This document shows, one piece after another, positions 56,496-64,000 of a DNA stretch of 64,000 nt (positions are counted from its first letter, which is position 1; each line of letters starts with the position of its first letter). This DNA comes from Pseudoflavonifractor sp. 524-17 (lineage in GTDB: Bacteria > Bacillota > Clostridia > Oscillospirales > Oscillospiraceae). Where the stretch lies: positions 1 to 64,000 of the forward strand of contig NZ_QWEK01000027.1 of NCBI RefSeq assembly GCF_009935845.1, given 5' to 3'. A program made the position numbers and the translations under genes. The notes beneath the pieces were generated by a model. That model saw only the letters and a program-made list of their open reading frames with translations, was not told where the DNA came from and searched no databases.

Positions 56496-57872
56496 TTACA
56501 CCTCCAATAAGGACAACAAATTTCTTAGCTGAATGTTCAGAATATTGTTCACCTGTACCAGCTCATTCAGCATCTTGTAGTCCAGCAAGAAATATCCCGC
56601 CGGCAGGGGCGGCAGTTCACCCTTGTCCACCCGCAACAGCACATTTCGGTTCTGCTCATGGTAGAACCGTCCGCCCTCCTCGGAGAGCAGATGGTCGAAA
56701 AGGACGCCGCAGCCCTTGTTGAGCTTGTCCCAAAAGAAGCGAGTAATCTCATCGGCCTCTTGAAAGCTGGCCACTCCCTCTTGCTGCACTGTGGGGCCCA
56801 GCTCCAAACCGTCAAAGCACCCCGCCTCCTGGGCGGCTCGGACAAGGAATTTCAGCCGGCCATTTTCTTCACAGCAGACAAGGCCGAAGGTAGCGATGCC
56901 GTTGGCTTCAAACAGAGGCTGCGTCCATCTGCGAACCTCACGGCCCTCAATGGCAATGTCACAGAACACCACTTTAAAAGGATAGGGATGTGCGCAGAGC
57001 ATCTCTCCGTCCCGCATCTCCCAATGCTTCAGTTTACTTAATGGGACTAATCGGGGCTTTGCCTCTGTGAACATCTTTTGATTGTTGATGTAGTGGTAAA
57101 GCTGGGGCAGGCAGTTTCCCTCCTCCCCCAGAAACACCGAGCGGAATAGAGCCTTGTCTGTAAATCTCTCCGACAAATCCAGCAGTTCTCTTGGGAATAG
57201 GTACAGCTTGGAAAAGGGAATGCAGGACAGCACTGTACGTGTATCCATGTTTACCAGGTTGTCCTCCCGCATAAGCCGTTTGATCTGTCCCAAAGTCATC
57301 CAGCGGTGGCTGGGCAGAACTGGTATGTCTTCCTCCACTCGGAGGAGGATGTTCCGGTTACGCTTTTTATAGAACCGCGAGGACTGTTCTGACTGAATCT
57401 GATCCACCACAATCTCATATTTAGAGGCGTTCAGGAAGTAGTCCAGGTAGGGTGGCTGCTTGCCGCCGTGCTTCTGGGTGAAGTTGCTTTTGGTGGCTTG
57501 GATAGTGGGAGAGATCTGGACGCAGTTTACATTCCCTGGCTCAATTTTAGCCTGCATGAGAAAGTACATGACACCGCTGATCTCTTTGCAAAGGATCCCC
57601 AAATAGCCGATTTCCTGCTGAAGGATGATAGGCTGTTCAAAGCTGCGGCTCTGAAAACCAACGATGGAAAAGAAGCTGCGGTTTTCATTGCAGATACAGC
57701 CCTCATCCGAGTCATAAAACCACGGGGCGCATTCTTCTAAAGGGATCTTATGTATCTCCACCGCCGTATCGGCATTGCGCCGTGCCACCCAAGACAGGAT
57801 CTCTTCTGTAGAGGTCACATTGCTGTCCTTTTCTAACCATGACCGCAAAAAGGCTGTTAGGGTGTCATTCAT
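56496..57872 (-). CDS. NDP-hexose 2,3-dehydratase (EvaA-like)
   Basis: A 458-residue protein of the NDP-hexose 2,3-dehydratase family, which eliminates water from a 4-keto-6-deoxyhexose. It is an internal duplication: RFYKKRNRNILLRV near 168 and RFYHEQNRNVLLRV near 408 end the two halves, and each half has an IQATKSNF-like or VQQEGVASF-like ligand block. This family is best known from antibiotic sugars (olivose, oleandrose, vancosamine). Finding it beside rfbA, rfbB and rfbC in a surface polysaccharide operon suggests a 2,6-dideoxysugar side group. The ribosome site is weak. Confidence 0.88.
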   Translation of the reverse strand: MNDTLTAFLRSWLEKDSNVTSTEEILSWVARRNADTAVEIHKIPLEECAPWFYDSDEGCICNENRSFFSIVGFQSRSFEQPIILQQEIGYLGILCKEISGVMYFLMQAKIEPGNVNCVQISPTIQATKSNFTQKHGGKQPPYLDYFLNASKYEIVVDQIQSEQSSRFYKKRNRNILLRVEEDIPVLPSHRWMTLGQIKRLMREDNLVNMDTRTVLSCIPFSKLYLFPRELLDLSERFTDKALFRSVFLGEEGNCLPQLYHYINNQKMFTEAKPRLVPLSKLKHWEMRDGEMLCAHPYPFKVVFCDIAIEGREVRRWTQPLFEANGIATFGLVCCEENGRLKFLVRAAQEAGCFDGLELGPTVQQEGVASFQEADEITRFFWDKLNKGCGVLFDHLLSEEGGRFYHEQNRNVLLRVDKGELPPLPAGYFLLDYKMLNELVQVNNILNIQLRNLLSLLEV

Positions 57873-57896
57873 ACTATTTTCATCTCATCTTTCTGT

Positions 57897-60743
57897 TTAT
57901 CTTATAAAGAAGCGCAGAATTTTCTTAATAAACTCTCTCCTTTTTGTCCCCTTTGGGAGTAGTGCATCCAGATATTTGCGTGCAGGATGGTCTATTCGCA
58001 AGAGTCGCTTTGGCTGTGCAACAACTGGATATGGCGCAGAGTAAGGGGTAGATATCCGAGCAACCATAATCTCACGGTAAAACTTGGATCTCTCGGCGAT
58101 ATCCCAAAATTCTTCTTCATACCTCACACCAGATATTTTCCAAGGTTTTGCCTCCCCAGCAAAGTGAATTATTTTAGGGGATTTTCTCTGATAATATGGG
58201 TTGTTCAAACACTCAGTAATATGCAGTGCACCAACACTATCGTAATCCATACGGAAATTCCAATCATAATCTAGGTACTGTATTTTTCCTTGAAACAAAA
58301 TGTTGAGGATATCCTGATCCATATATCTCCAACCTCTGGCATTACATAGCGAAACCATCATAATAGCAGGGTATATTTCCCGGATCTTCTTTAGATTCAT
58401 TACCATGAAGCCAGCATTTATAGCAGTTTTTGTACAGTCATCTAAACCAAGTTCATCTCCGTATTCTCCGTAACACCACTCATGGGCTGCAAGAACAAAG
58501 TCATCCCCAAAATCATAGTCAGCAAAAATGCTGACATCTGTTGTCACCACCATATCGCTGTCTACACAGATGATTTGGTCATAGTTCTTCAAAATATGTG
58601 CCATCCAAACCCGGCAGTAGATCAATTTTGCATATTGCGGGAGTTGTGCGCCATTTAGCAGCGCCAAGTGCTGAGAGACGTCCGCAAAGCGAATTGATAC
58701 GTTGGAATAGCCGTCCGCCACGCGCTTTAGCTTTTTCTGGCGTTCTTTCGGAATTCCGTCAGTAAAAACAATGATGTCATAATTTTTGCTTGAATCCCCA
58801 CTTTCTATAATTGATTGAATTGTCACCGCCAAATAGGGCAGATAATATGCGCTGCTGAGCAGCTCAATCGCTATATTATCTGCCTCAAAGGCTGGGGATA
58901 AGCCCGTGTCCGGGAAAGCTGCCTCTTCCAAAATACATTCCCAAGGTCTTGAAGAGTTTTGCTTAAGAGCTAAATCCGGGCTGCTTTCTTTTTCGCCCTT
59001 TCTTTTCTGCAATTTGCTGTCGGGCTGTTTATTCAGCAGGCTCTTATCTGCTTCCGGCAGATAGCCCGGAAAATAACGATCAAACTTCTTCAACTGTTGT
59101 CTCGCCACTATGTCGCTATACAGGGGGGCGCTTTTTGCGGTTTCCCAAAAAAGTTCCGCTCCATTTATCTTTGGATTGTTCCACGGCTTTTCCGATCCGG
59201 CATAGCGGATGATCTTAGGTGTGCCGTTTTCTTGCGGCTGCCTGTAAACGCTCTGCTCGGCCGCGACATTCCATTCCGCGTCAAGCCGCTTTACACGCCC
59301 CTGCACAGTGCAATTCAAAATATCCCGGCTAGACGATCCCGCTCTTTCCTCAGCGGTTCGGATTAATTGTTCCCAGCCGGCTAACCGGCTAAATTCCTCA
59401 ACATTGAAAAGAAGTACTTCTGTCTGTAAGCATTCTTGTTGGAAACCCGCTGTATCTCTCTTTGGAGAAAGTCTCCGGCTGTTATCGCTCAAACTATTCG
59501 CTGGCGTATCCACAACTGCCGCCAGGGCATATTCGTTTAACTCAATTTCCTTCAGATGCGCAATATCCTCCAGGGCGATTACGCCACTATCTAGATAGAT
59601 TGCTTTATCATACCGGCCCATGACATCGCATAGCACAAAGCGATAATAGTCCTCTTTCCCTGCTGCCCCATCTTCCCTAAGTTTATGTCTTACAAGATAA
59701 GAAGAGACATTTGCAAACCGGATTGAACAATTTCTCTTTGTAGCCGTTTTAACGAATCTCTTAATTGCGTATGATGTAATCTCCTCATGCAGGATTACGA
59801 TATCGTAAAAAAGATCCGGCGACATATGGTTAATAATGGATTGTACAGTAACGTTACAGTAGGGAAGAGATTGCTTACTGGCTGAAAGTACAATGGGCAC
59901 TGTGCGCTTGCTGTCTGGAAAAATTGGATCCAGAGGCTGTTCACGAGTTGTTTGAAAAAAGCACTTCTGTAATGTGCCAAATTTACACGTTTTCTCATTC
60001 ATCTGTAGATATGTGTAAAATATCCCAAGCAAACGCTCGGAACAGTAACCTGGAACCCTTCGCTGTGCAAAGGTGTAATCGTTGTAGTCCATCCTCCTAT
60101 CAAACTCGAAGAGTATATCGAACATCCACTCGCACAACTGATGGAAGTATTCCTTCCGCATAATAAACAAATTTGCAAAATACCCTTTCCCGTCTTCAAA
60201 AAGGTATTTCCGCACGGCCGGCATAAATTCCGGAGATCTCTGCTGAATAACCTCAATAAGAAGATTCAGGTCTTCTTCACGCTCGTAGGGGACTTCGCAG
60301 AACTGTTGATATAGGCTGTAGTAGTCCTTGTCATACTGCAAATAATTACAGGTAATAACATCGTACTGCTCAATAAAACCTCTCATCTTTTCTGCATCTA
60401 ATAGCCGCATCTCCGCAAATGCTTTTTCGTCATTGGTGTCGTAGGGATATTCATATCGGTTTTTCTTTAGAATCTCTGTATTAAATGATAAAAAGCGTCT
60501 GTATTGGAAAAAGCCATAGTAATCATTATCAAAATTTTTCCAAGCCCAATAGATTGTTGCAGCATCATTGAATCGTGGATTCAATTTGGAAATATTGTCT
60601 CCTTTATCGTCGTGCAACATGCCAGGTAGACGGCGTTCGGAGTTTGCCGCCCCTCCCTGAACTAGCTCAAACAAGTCGTTGTCCGGAATTGTGATCTTAT
60701 TATTAAAACAAGTTACATATATCTTGATCTTTGATTTAGACAC
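57897..60743 (-). CDS. Three-domain glycosyltransferase: DUF4422 + two GT8 modules
   Basis: A 948-residue protein. Residues about 5-255 form a DUF4422 glycosyltransferase domain (YWAWKNFDNDYYGFFQYRRF). A GT8 module spans about 280-570 (IVLSASKQSLPYCNVTVQSI) with AIYLDSGVIAL at the DxD site, so its metal motif is DSG. A second GT8 module spans about 630-890 (ELLSSAYYLPYLAVTIQSII) with ICVDSDMVVTTD and intact DSD, ending with KIIHFAGEAKPW. A Lys/Glu-rich linker joins the modules. GTG at 60743 is chosen because it follows the upstream stop by 8 nt; a TTG at 60782 is the alternative. It likely adds two or three sugars. Confidence 0.88.
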   Translation of the reverse strand: MSKSKIKIYVTCFNNKITIPDNDLFELVQGGAANSERRLPGMLHDDKGDNISKLNPRFNDAATIYWAWKNFDNDYYGFFQYRRFLSFNTEILKKNRYEYPYDTNDEKAFAEMRLLDAEKMRGFIEQYDVITCNYLQYDKDYYSLYQQFCEVPYEREEDLNLLIEVIQQRSPEFMPAVRKYLFEDGKGYFANLFIMRKEYFHQLCEWMFDILFEFDRRMDYNDYTFAQRRVPGYCSERLLGIFYTYLQMNEKTCKFGTLQKCFFQTTREQPLDPIFPDSKRTVPIVLSASKQSLPYCNVTVQSIINHMSPDLFYDIVILHEEITSYAIKRFVKTATKRNCSIRFANVSSYLVRHKLREDGAAGKEDYYRFVLCDVMGRYDKAIYLDSGVIALEDIAHLKEIELNEYALAAVVDTPANSLSDNSRRLSPKRDTAGFQQECLQTEVLLFNVEEFSRLAGWEQLIRTAEERAGSSSRDILNCTVQGRVKRLDAEWNVAAEQSVYRQPQENGTPKIIRYAGSEKPWNNPKINGAELFWETAKSAPLYSDIVARQQLKKFDRYFPGYLPEADKSLLNKQPDSKLQKRKGEKESSPDLALKQNSSRPWECILEEAAFPDTGLSPAFEADNIAIELLSSAYYLPYLAVTIQSIIESGDSSKNYDIIVFTDGIPKERQKKLKRVADGYSNVSIRFADVSQHLALLNGAQLPQYAKLIYCRVWMAHILKNYDQIICVDSDMVVTTDVSIFADYDFGDDFVLAAHEWCYGEYGDELGLDDCTKTAINAGFMVMNLKKIREIYPAIMMVSLCNARGWRYMDQDILNILFQGKIQYLDYDWNFRMDYDSVGALHITECLNNPYYQRKSPKIIHFAGEAKPWKISGVRYEEEFWDIAERSKFYREIMVARISTPYSAPYPVVAQPKRLLRIDHPARKYLDALLPKGTKRREFIKKILRFFIR

Positions 60744-60750
60744 AGGTATT

Positions 60751-61692
60751 TCAAATCCTTTCTCTCTGTTTTTCTTTTGCAACGGCTTCTATAACCGCTT
60801 TGATACCAATACTAAACGGGATCTTTGGCTCAAAGCCAGTATCTGCCTTAATGGCAGTCAAATCTACGCAGGAGCTAGGGAGCTTTCCATTTTTGTAAGG
60901 CAGTTCCCCGATTCCAAGTGGCAATGATGGGTTAATAATATCTCTAATTTGACAAATATAGTTCGACAGCGGCCAATTATCCCCATGGCCAATGCTGTAG
61001 AATGCTCCGCCTTTTCCTTTTAGAGCGATGAGGTATAGTGCTCTTACTAAGTCATCAATATGGATATAATCCCACAGCTGCTCCAGTTTTGTATAGGCAG
61101 GCCGTTCGCCCTGTAGTAGCTTATCAATGGTGTAATAGATCACATTGCTGTCCTTTCGATCTTCGCTGTATATTCCGGAAATCACAGCATATATGTAAGG
61201 AATATTCAACTCGTCACACATAGAGGCGCATAGATAGCGGGCTTCAATTTTTGCCGTTCCATAGGCATTTTGGGGAGATGGAAGCGCACTTGCGTTAATC
61301 TCCTGACCGCAGTATGCGTACTCCATTGTAGAGCCTGGGAGAAGAAATCTCTGTGCATTAATTGATGCCGCGAGCCGTATTGCATCCATGCACAGATTCA
61401 AATTTGCCTGCTGAATTTCTATAGAATTTCTTGCCTCAGGCGATACGCCGCTCCACGCAAGATGGATCACCGCGGAAGGATTTTGGGGAAGCAGCTTTTT
61501 AAAGGACTTGTAGTTGCTCAAATCCTCCTCGATCACGTGTATGCCGGGAACGCTATCGATCCGGTATCGAATTGGACTGTTCTGCACAACTATGGCGTAA
61601 ACATCTGTGTTTTGCTCTATGAAATATCTCGTAAGATGGCTTCCAATAAAACCATCCGCCCCTGTAATCACTACAGCTTGTTTAGCACACAT
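60751..61692 (-). CDS. NAD-dependent epimerase/reductase, probably acting on the CDP-sugar
   Basis: A 313-residue extended SDR protein: VVITGADGFIGSHLTRYFIE binds NAD(P), VIHLAWSGVS, and NAYGTAKIEARYL carries YxxxK. It overlaps the end of rfbG by 11 nt, so it probably reduces or epimerises CDP-4-keto-6-deoxyglucose made by RfbG. It resembles the WcaG group and CDP-abequose or CDP-tyvelose-path reductases only in general terms. No RfbH gene is seen, so a 3,6-dideoxysugar is unlikely within this window. Confidence 0.8.
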   Translation of the reverse strand: MCAKQAVVITGADGFIGSHLTRYFIEQNTDVYAIVVQNSPIRYRIDSVPGIHVIEEDLSNYKSFKKLLPQNPSAVIHLAWSGVSPEARNSIEIQQANLNLCMDAIRLAASINAQRFLLPGSTMEYAYCGQEINASALPSPQNAYGTAKIEARYLCASMCDELNIPYIYAVISGIYSEDRKDSNVIYYTIDKLLQGERPAYTKLEQLWDYIHIDDLVRALYLIALKGKGGAFYSIGHGDNWPLSNYICQIRDIINPSLPLGIGELPYKNGKLPSSCVDLTAIKADTGFEPKIPFSIGIKAVIEAVAKEKQRERI

Positions 61693-62740
61693 ATGCCCTA
61701 ATCTCCCTGTCCATTTCTGCTGAAATGTCCCCACCGGAAAGCCAACACTTGGTCCATTCCACGGTTTTTTCTACCGCCTCGCCTGCATGCCAACGAGGCT
61801 TCCAGCCAAAGGCAGTTTTCAGCTTTGCACAGTCCAGCTTTAAAAAATTTGCCTCATGCGGGGCGTTGACCTCGGAGTTGTTAATCCAACCAGCTCCATA
61901 TCCCCAACTCTTACAGAACATATCCACAAGCTCCCCCGTGGTCATACAGTCGAACTCGTCTGGGCCTACATTGTACCAGCCGGCTAAAAACGGATTCTCA
62001 TATTGACGCTGGGCAATCATGAGATAGGCAAACAACGGTTCCAGCACATGCTGATATGGACGAGTGGAATGAGGATTACGCACAATAATGGGGATTCCCG
62101 CTGCTACTGCCCGGACGCAGTCTGGGATGATTCGGTCGTTTGCAAAATCCCCGCCTCCGATGACATTCCCTGCCCTGGCTGTGGAAATAGCCACTTCCCT
62201 ATCCGAAAAAAAGCTGCTCTGGTAACTATGGGTAACCAGTTCTGAGCAGGACTTCGAGTTAGAGTAAGGATCATAGCCATCCAGCGGTTCATTTTCACGG
62301 TAGCCCCAGACCCACTCATTATTTTGATATACCTTGTCTGTGGTCACATTCAGAAAGCTCTTTACACAACAGCTTTGACGAATACATTCCAAGATATTTA
62401 CTGTACCCATCACATTGGTTTCGTAAGTATATGCCGGAGCCCTGTAGCTTTCACGGACAATGGGTTGGGCTGCCAAGTGCAGCACAATCTCTGGCTGAAC
62501 AGTGTCAAAGGCTATTTTCATAGCAGTAAGGTTGCGCACATCCCCGATGACTGAATTCATTCGCTTTTCCAGCCCTGCCAAAGAGAAAAGATTCGGGCAG
62601 GTAGGGGGCTCTAGACTATATCCGGTCACCTCCGCCCCAGCCAACAATAAAATACGGCACAGCCAGGCCCCCTTAAAGCCAGTATGGCCTGTAATAAAAA
62701 TCCGCTTGCCTTTAAAAAAGCCAAAATCTATGTACTGCAT
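61682..62740 (-). CDS. rfbG: CDP-glucose 4,6-dehydratase
   Basis: A 352-residue SDR enzyme converting CDP-glucose to CDP-4-keto-6-deoxyglucose. IFITGHTGFKGAWLCRILLL is the family's NAD-binding start, VTTDKVYQN the catalytic Thr-Asp-Lys region, YSNSKSCSEL the YxxxK motif, and ARAGNVIGGGDFANDRIIPD the classic RfbG block. The ATG at 62740 shares a base with the rfbF stop. Full length. Confidence 0.95.
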   Translation of the reverse strand: MQYIDFGFFKGKRIFITGHTGFKGAWLCRILLLAGAEVTGYSLEPPTCPNLFSLAGLEKRMNSVIGDVRNLTAMKIAFDTVQPEIVLHLAAQPIVRESYRAPAYTYETNVMGTVNILECIRQSCCVKSFLNVTTDKVYQNNEWVWGYRENEPLDGYDPYSNSKSCSELVTHSYQSSFFSDREVAISTARAGNVIGGGDFANDRIIPDCVRAVAAGIPIIVRNPHSTRPYQHVLEPLFAYLMIAQRQYENPFLAGWYNVGPDEFDCMTTGELVDMFCKSWGYGAGWINNSEVNAPHEANFLKLDCAKLKTAFGWKPRWHAGEAVEKTVEWTKCWLSGGDISAEMDREIRAYVC

Positions 62741-63516
62741 TACTCTGACCACACTTTCCATGGTGCTTGTCCGCTGGCCCAAAGTGCTTCTAAACTTTTT
62801 TTGTCTCGCACAGTATCCATGCACTTCCAAAAGCCGTCATGGTATTTGCTCTGAAGCTGCCTGGCTTTTGCAAGTGTTTCTAATGGAGTTTTTTCAAAAA
62901 TAGTTTCATCTCCTTCAATTACATCAAATACCTCTGGCTGACATACCATAAATCCAATATTGATCAGGCTTCCATCCTGCTGTTGCTTTTCACGAAATCC
63001 CGAGACAGAACCTGATTGGTCAACATCAAGTACTCCGAATTGTTGACCAACATTGTAGCTGGATATTGTCATAATCTTCCCGTGTGAGCGGTGGAATGAC
63101 TCAAGATCGTTAAAATTGATATTGGATACTCCGTCCCCATAAGTCAGCATAAACGTTTCGCCTTTTATATAGTCACGGATTCGTTTAATTCTTCCACCTG
63201 TCATGGTATTCAATCCGGTATCCACAACCGTGACTGTCCATGCTTCTGCATAACTGTTTAGTACGCGCATACTGTTGTCCGCCAGGTTAAAAGAGATATC
63301 AGAGTTGTGCAGATAATAATCAAAAAAATATTGTTTAAGCATATCCTGTTTGTAGCCGGCGCAGATAATAAAATCTGTATAGCCGTAGTGAGCATACCCT
63401 TTCATAATATGCCAAAGGATTGGTTTCCCACCAATTTCCACCATTGGTTTAGGCTTTAACACACTCTCCTCGCTGATTCGTGTGCCAAAGCCGCCGGCAA
63501 GTATCACAACTTTCAT
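62740..63516 (-). CDS. rfbF: Glucose-1-phosphate cytidylyltransferase
   Basis: A 258-residue nucleotidyltransferase that makes CDP-glucose from CTP and glucose-1-phosphate. VVILAGGFGTRISEES is the signature loop, KPMVEIGGKPILWHIMKGYA follows, and TYGDGVSNIN is the metal site. AGGAGG precedes the ATG at 63516; the longer frame from 63579 is not used. It forms the pair RfbF-RfbG typical of CDP-deoxysugar pathways. Confidence 0.95.
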   Translation of the reverse strand: MKVVILAGGFGTRISEESVLKPKPMVEIGGKPILWHIMKGYAHYGYTDFIICAGYKQDMLKQYFFDYYLHNSDISFNLADNSMRVLNSYAEAWTVTVVDTGLNTMTGGRIKRIRDYIKGETFMLTYGDGVSNINFNDLESFHRSHGKIMTISSYNVGQQFGVLDVDQSGSVSGFREKQQQDGSLINIGFMVCQPEVFDVIEGDETIFEKTPLETLAKARQLQSKYHDGFWKCMDTVRDKKSLEALWASGQAPWKVWSE

Positions 63517-63593
63517 TTTGACAAGAACCTCCTGTTCTATTTTGACTGCTATATTTGCGCTGCTATTTACACGGCCCATTTATAATGCCATAG

Positions 63594-64000
63594 TTACTCT
63601 GGGATATCTGAGTTCATAATGGCAAGGTATTTTGTTTCAATATGATGATGGCGAGGTGCTAAATAGCTGGATTCAATCTGCTTTGCAACAGTTTCAATAT
63701 CAAATCCCGCGCTTTTTACCATGCCAGACGCAGCGGCCCGATTTGTTTGGTTTTTCATCTGCGAAATTGTTTTGGCCCACATAAGCGGGGAGGCCGTAAG
63801 AGGTAGAAATTGTACTGAGTCTGTCAATTCACATTCGCTGGTAACTGCATCTGAAAAAATACATGGGAGCCCAGACGCTTGAGCCTCTACACCCACAACA
63901 GGTAACCCTTCAAAACGTGACGGCAGTATAAAAACGTCCATTGCCCATAGCAGCTGCTCTGTATGGTCGGTTAAGCCATAGAAAAGCACCTTATCGAAAA
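63594..64000 (-). CDS. Glycosyltransferase family 4, C-terminal part (continues beyond window)
   Basis: The visible 135 codons are the donor-binding half of a GT4 glycosyltransferase: LLWAMDVFILPSRFEGLPVV and GVEAQASGLPCIFSDAVTSE include the EX7E motif. The gene enters from the right edge and stops at 63594; a GTG at 63989 is in frame but the homology runs past it. Only 77 nt separate it from rfbF, in the same operon. Acceptor unknown. Confidence 0.9.
   Translation of the reverse strand, partial: FDKVLFYGLTDHTEQLLWAMDVFILPSRFEGLPVVGVEAQASGLPCIFSDAVTSECELTDSVQFLPLTASPLMWAKTISQMKNQTNRAAASGMVKSAGFDIETVAKQIESSYLAPRHHHIETKYLAIMNSDIPE

Overview
The window looks like part of a gut Clostridia chromosome (Firmicutes, most like Oscillospirales such as Flavonifractor or Intestinimonas relatives). 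The basis is the G+C-rich conjugation modules typical of that group, Clostridia-type transfer families (DUF4315, DUF4366, TnpV, MobC), a sporulation-type protease homologue, and Gram-positive ribosome binding sites. The genus is an inference. No rRNA, tRNA or CRISPR array was seen.

Region 1 (1-24.7 kb) is the conserved core of an integrative and conjugative element (ICE), all on the + strand except one regulator. A group II intron of the Ll.LtrB type (5-2483) splits a VirB4-type transfer ATPase. Next come a DUF6674-like protein, a membrane-anchored M23+NlpC/P60 wall hydrolase, a radical SAM protein, DUF4315, DUF4366, a Cys-rich peptide, topoisomerase III, an XRE regulator, a 3031-residue ArdC-like/methylase/helicase protein with a TnpV gene nested in another frame, MobC, a TOPRIM primase-like protein, a ribbon-helix-helix regulator and the relaxase. 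Many genes overlap by 4 to 17 bases.

Region 2 (24.7-38 kb) is accessory DNA, visibly poorer in G+C. It holds three XRE repressors on the minus strand with separate operators and a possible short RNA. A cargo block follows: a GPR-like (A25) protease, a SLOG protein, an unknown HTH protein, a zinc-ribbon peptide, a NYN-nuclease protein and a type IIG-like restriction-methylase. Then come an atypical response regulator with four 11-bp phased repeats behind it, a leader-like ORF, an HTH protein, a hairpin-rich non-coding stretch, two ParB-like proteins and a DUF6870-like protein. Four promoters in the block share the extended -10 TGGTATNNT.

Region 3 (38-45.6 kb) is the recombination end of the ICE: three overlapping large serine recombinases, a short recombinase-like protein without the catalytic Ser, an unknown protein, then a fourth large recombinase missing its first ~55 codons. 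A decayed histidine kinase end lies between this and the chromosome-side operon.

Region 4 (45.6-64 kb, minus strand) is a polysaccharide operon transcribed from beyond the right edge: a glycosyltransferase, RfbF, RfbG, an SDR reductase, a three-domain glycosyltransferase, NDP-hexose 2,3-dehydratase, Gfo/Idh reductase, RfbC, an SDR reductase, UDP-galactopyranose mutase, RfbA, RfbB, a helicase with six helicase-associated repeats, an initiating sugar-phosphate transferase and a final glycosyltransferase. Together these suggest a surface glycan with galactofuranose, a CDP-derived 6-deoxysugar and a dTDP-derived 2,6-dideoxysugar.
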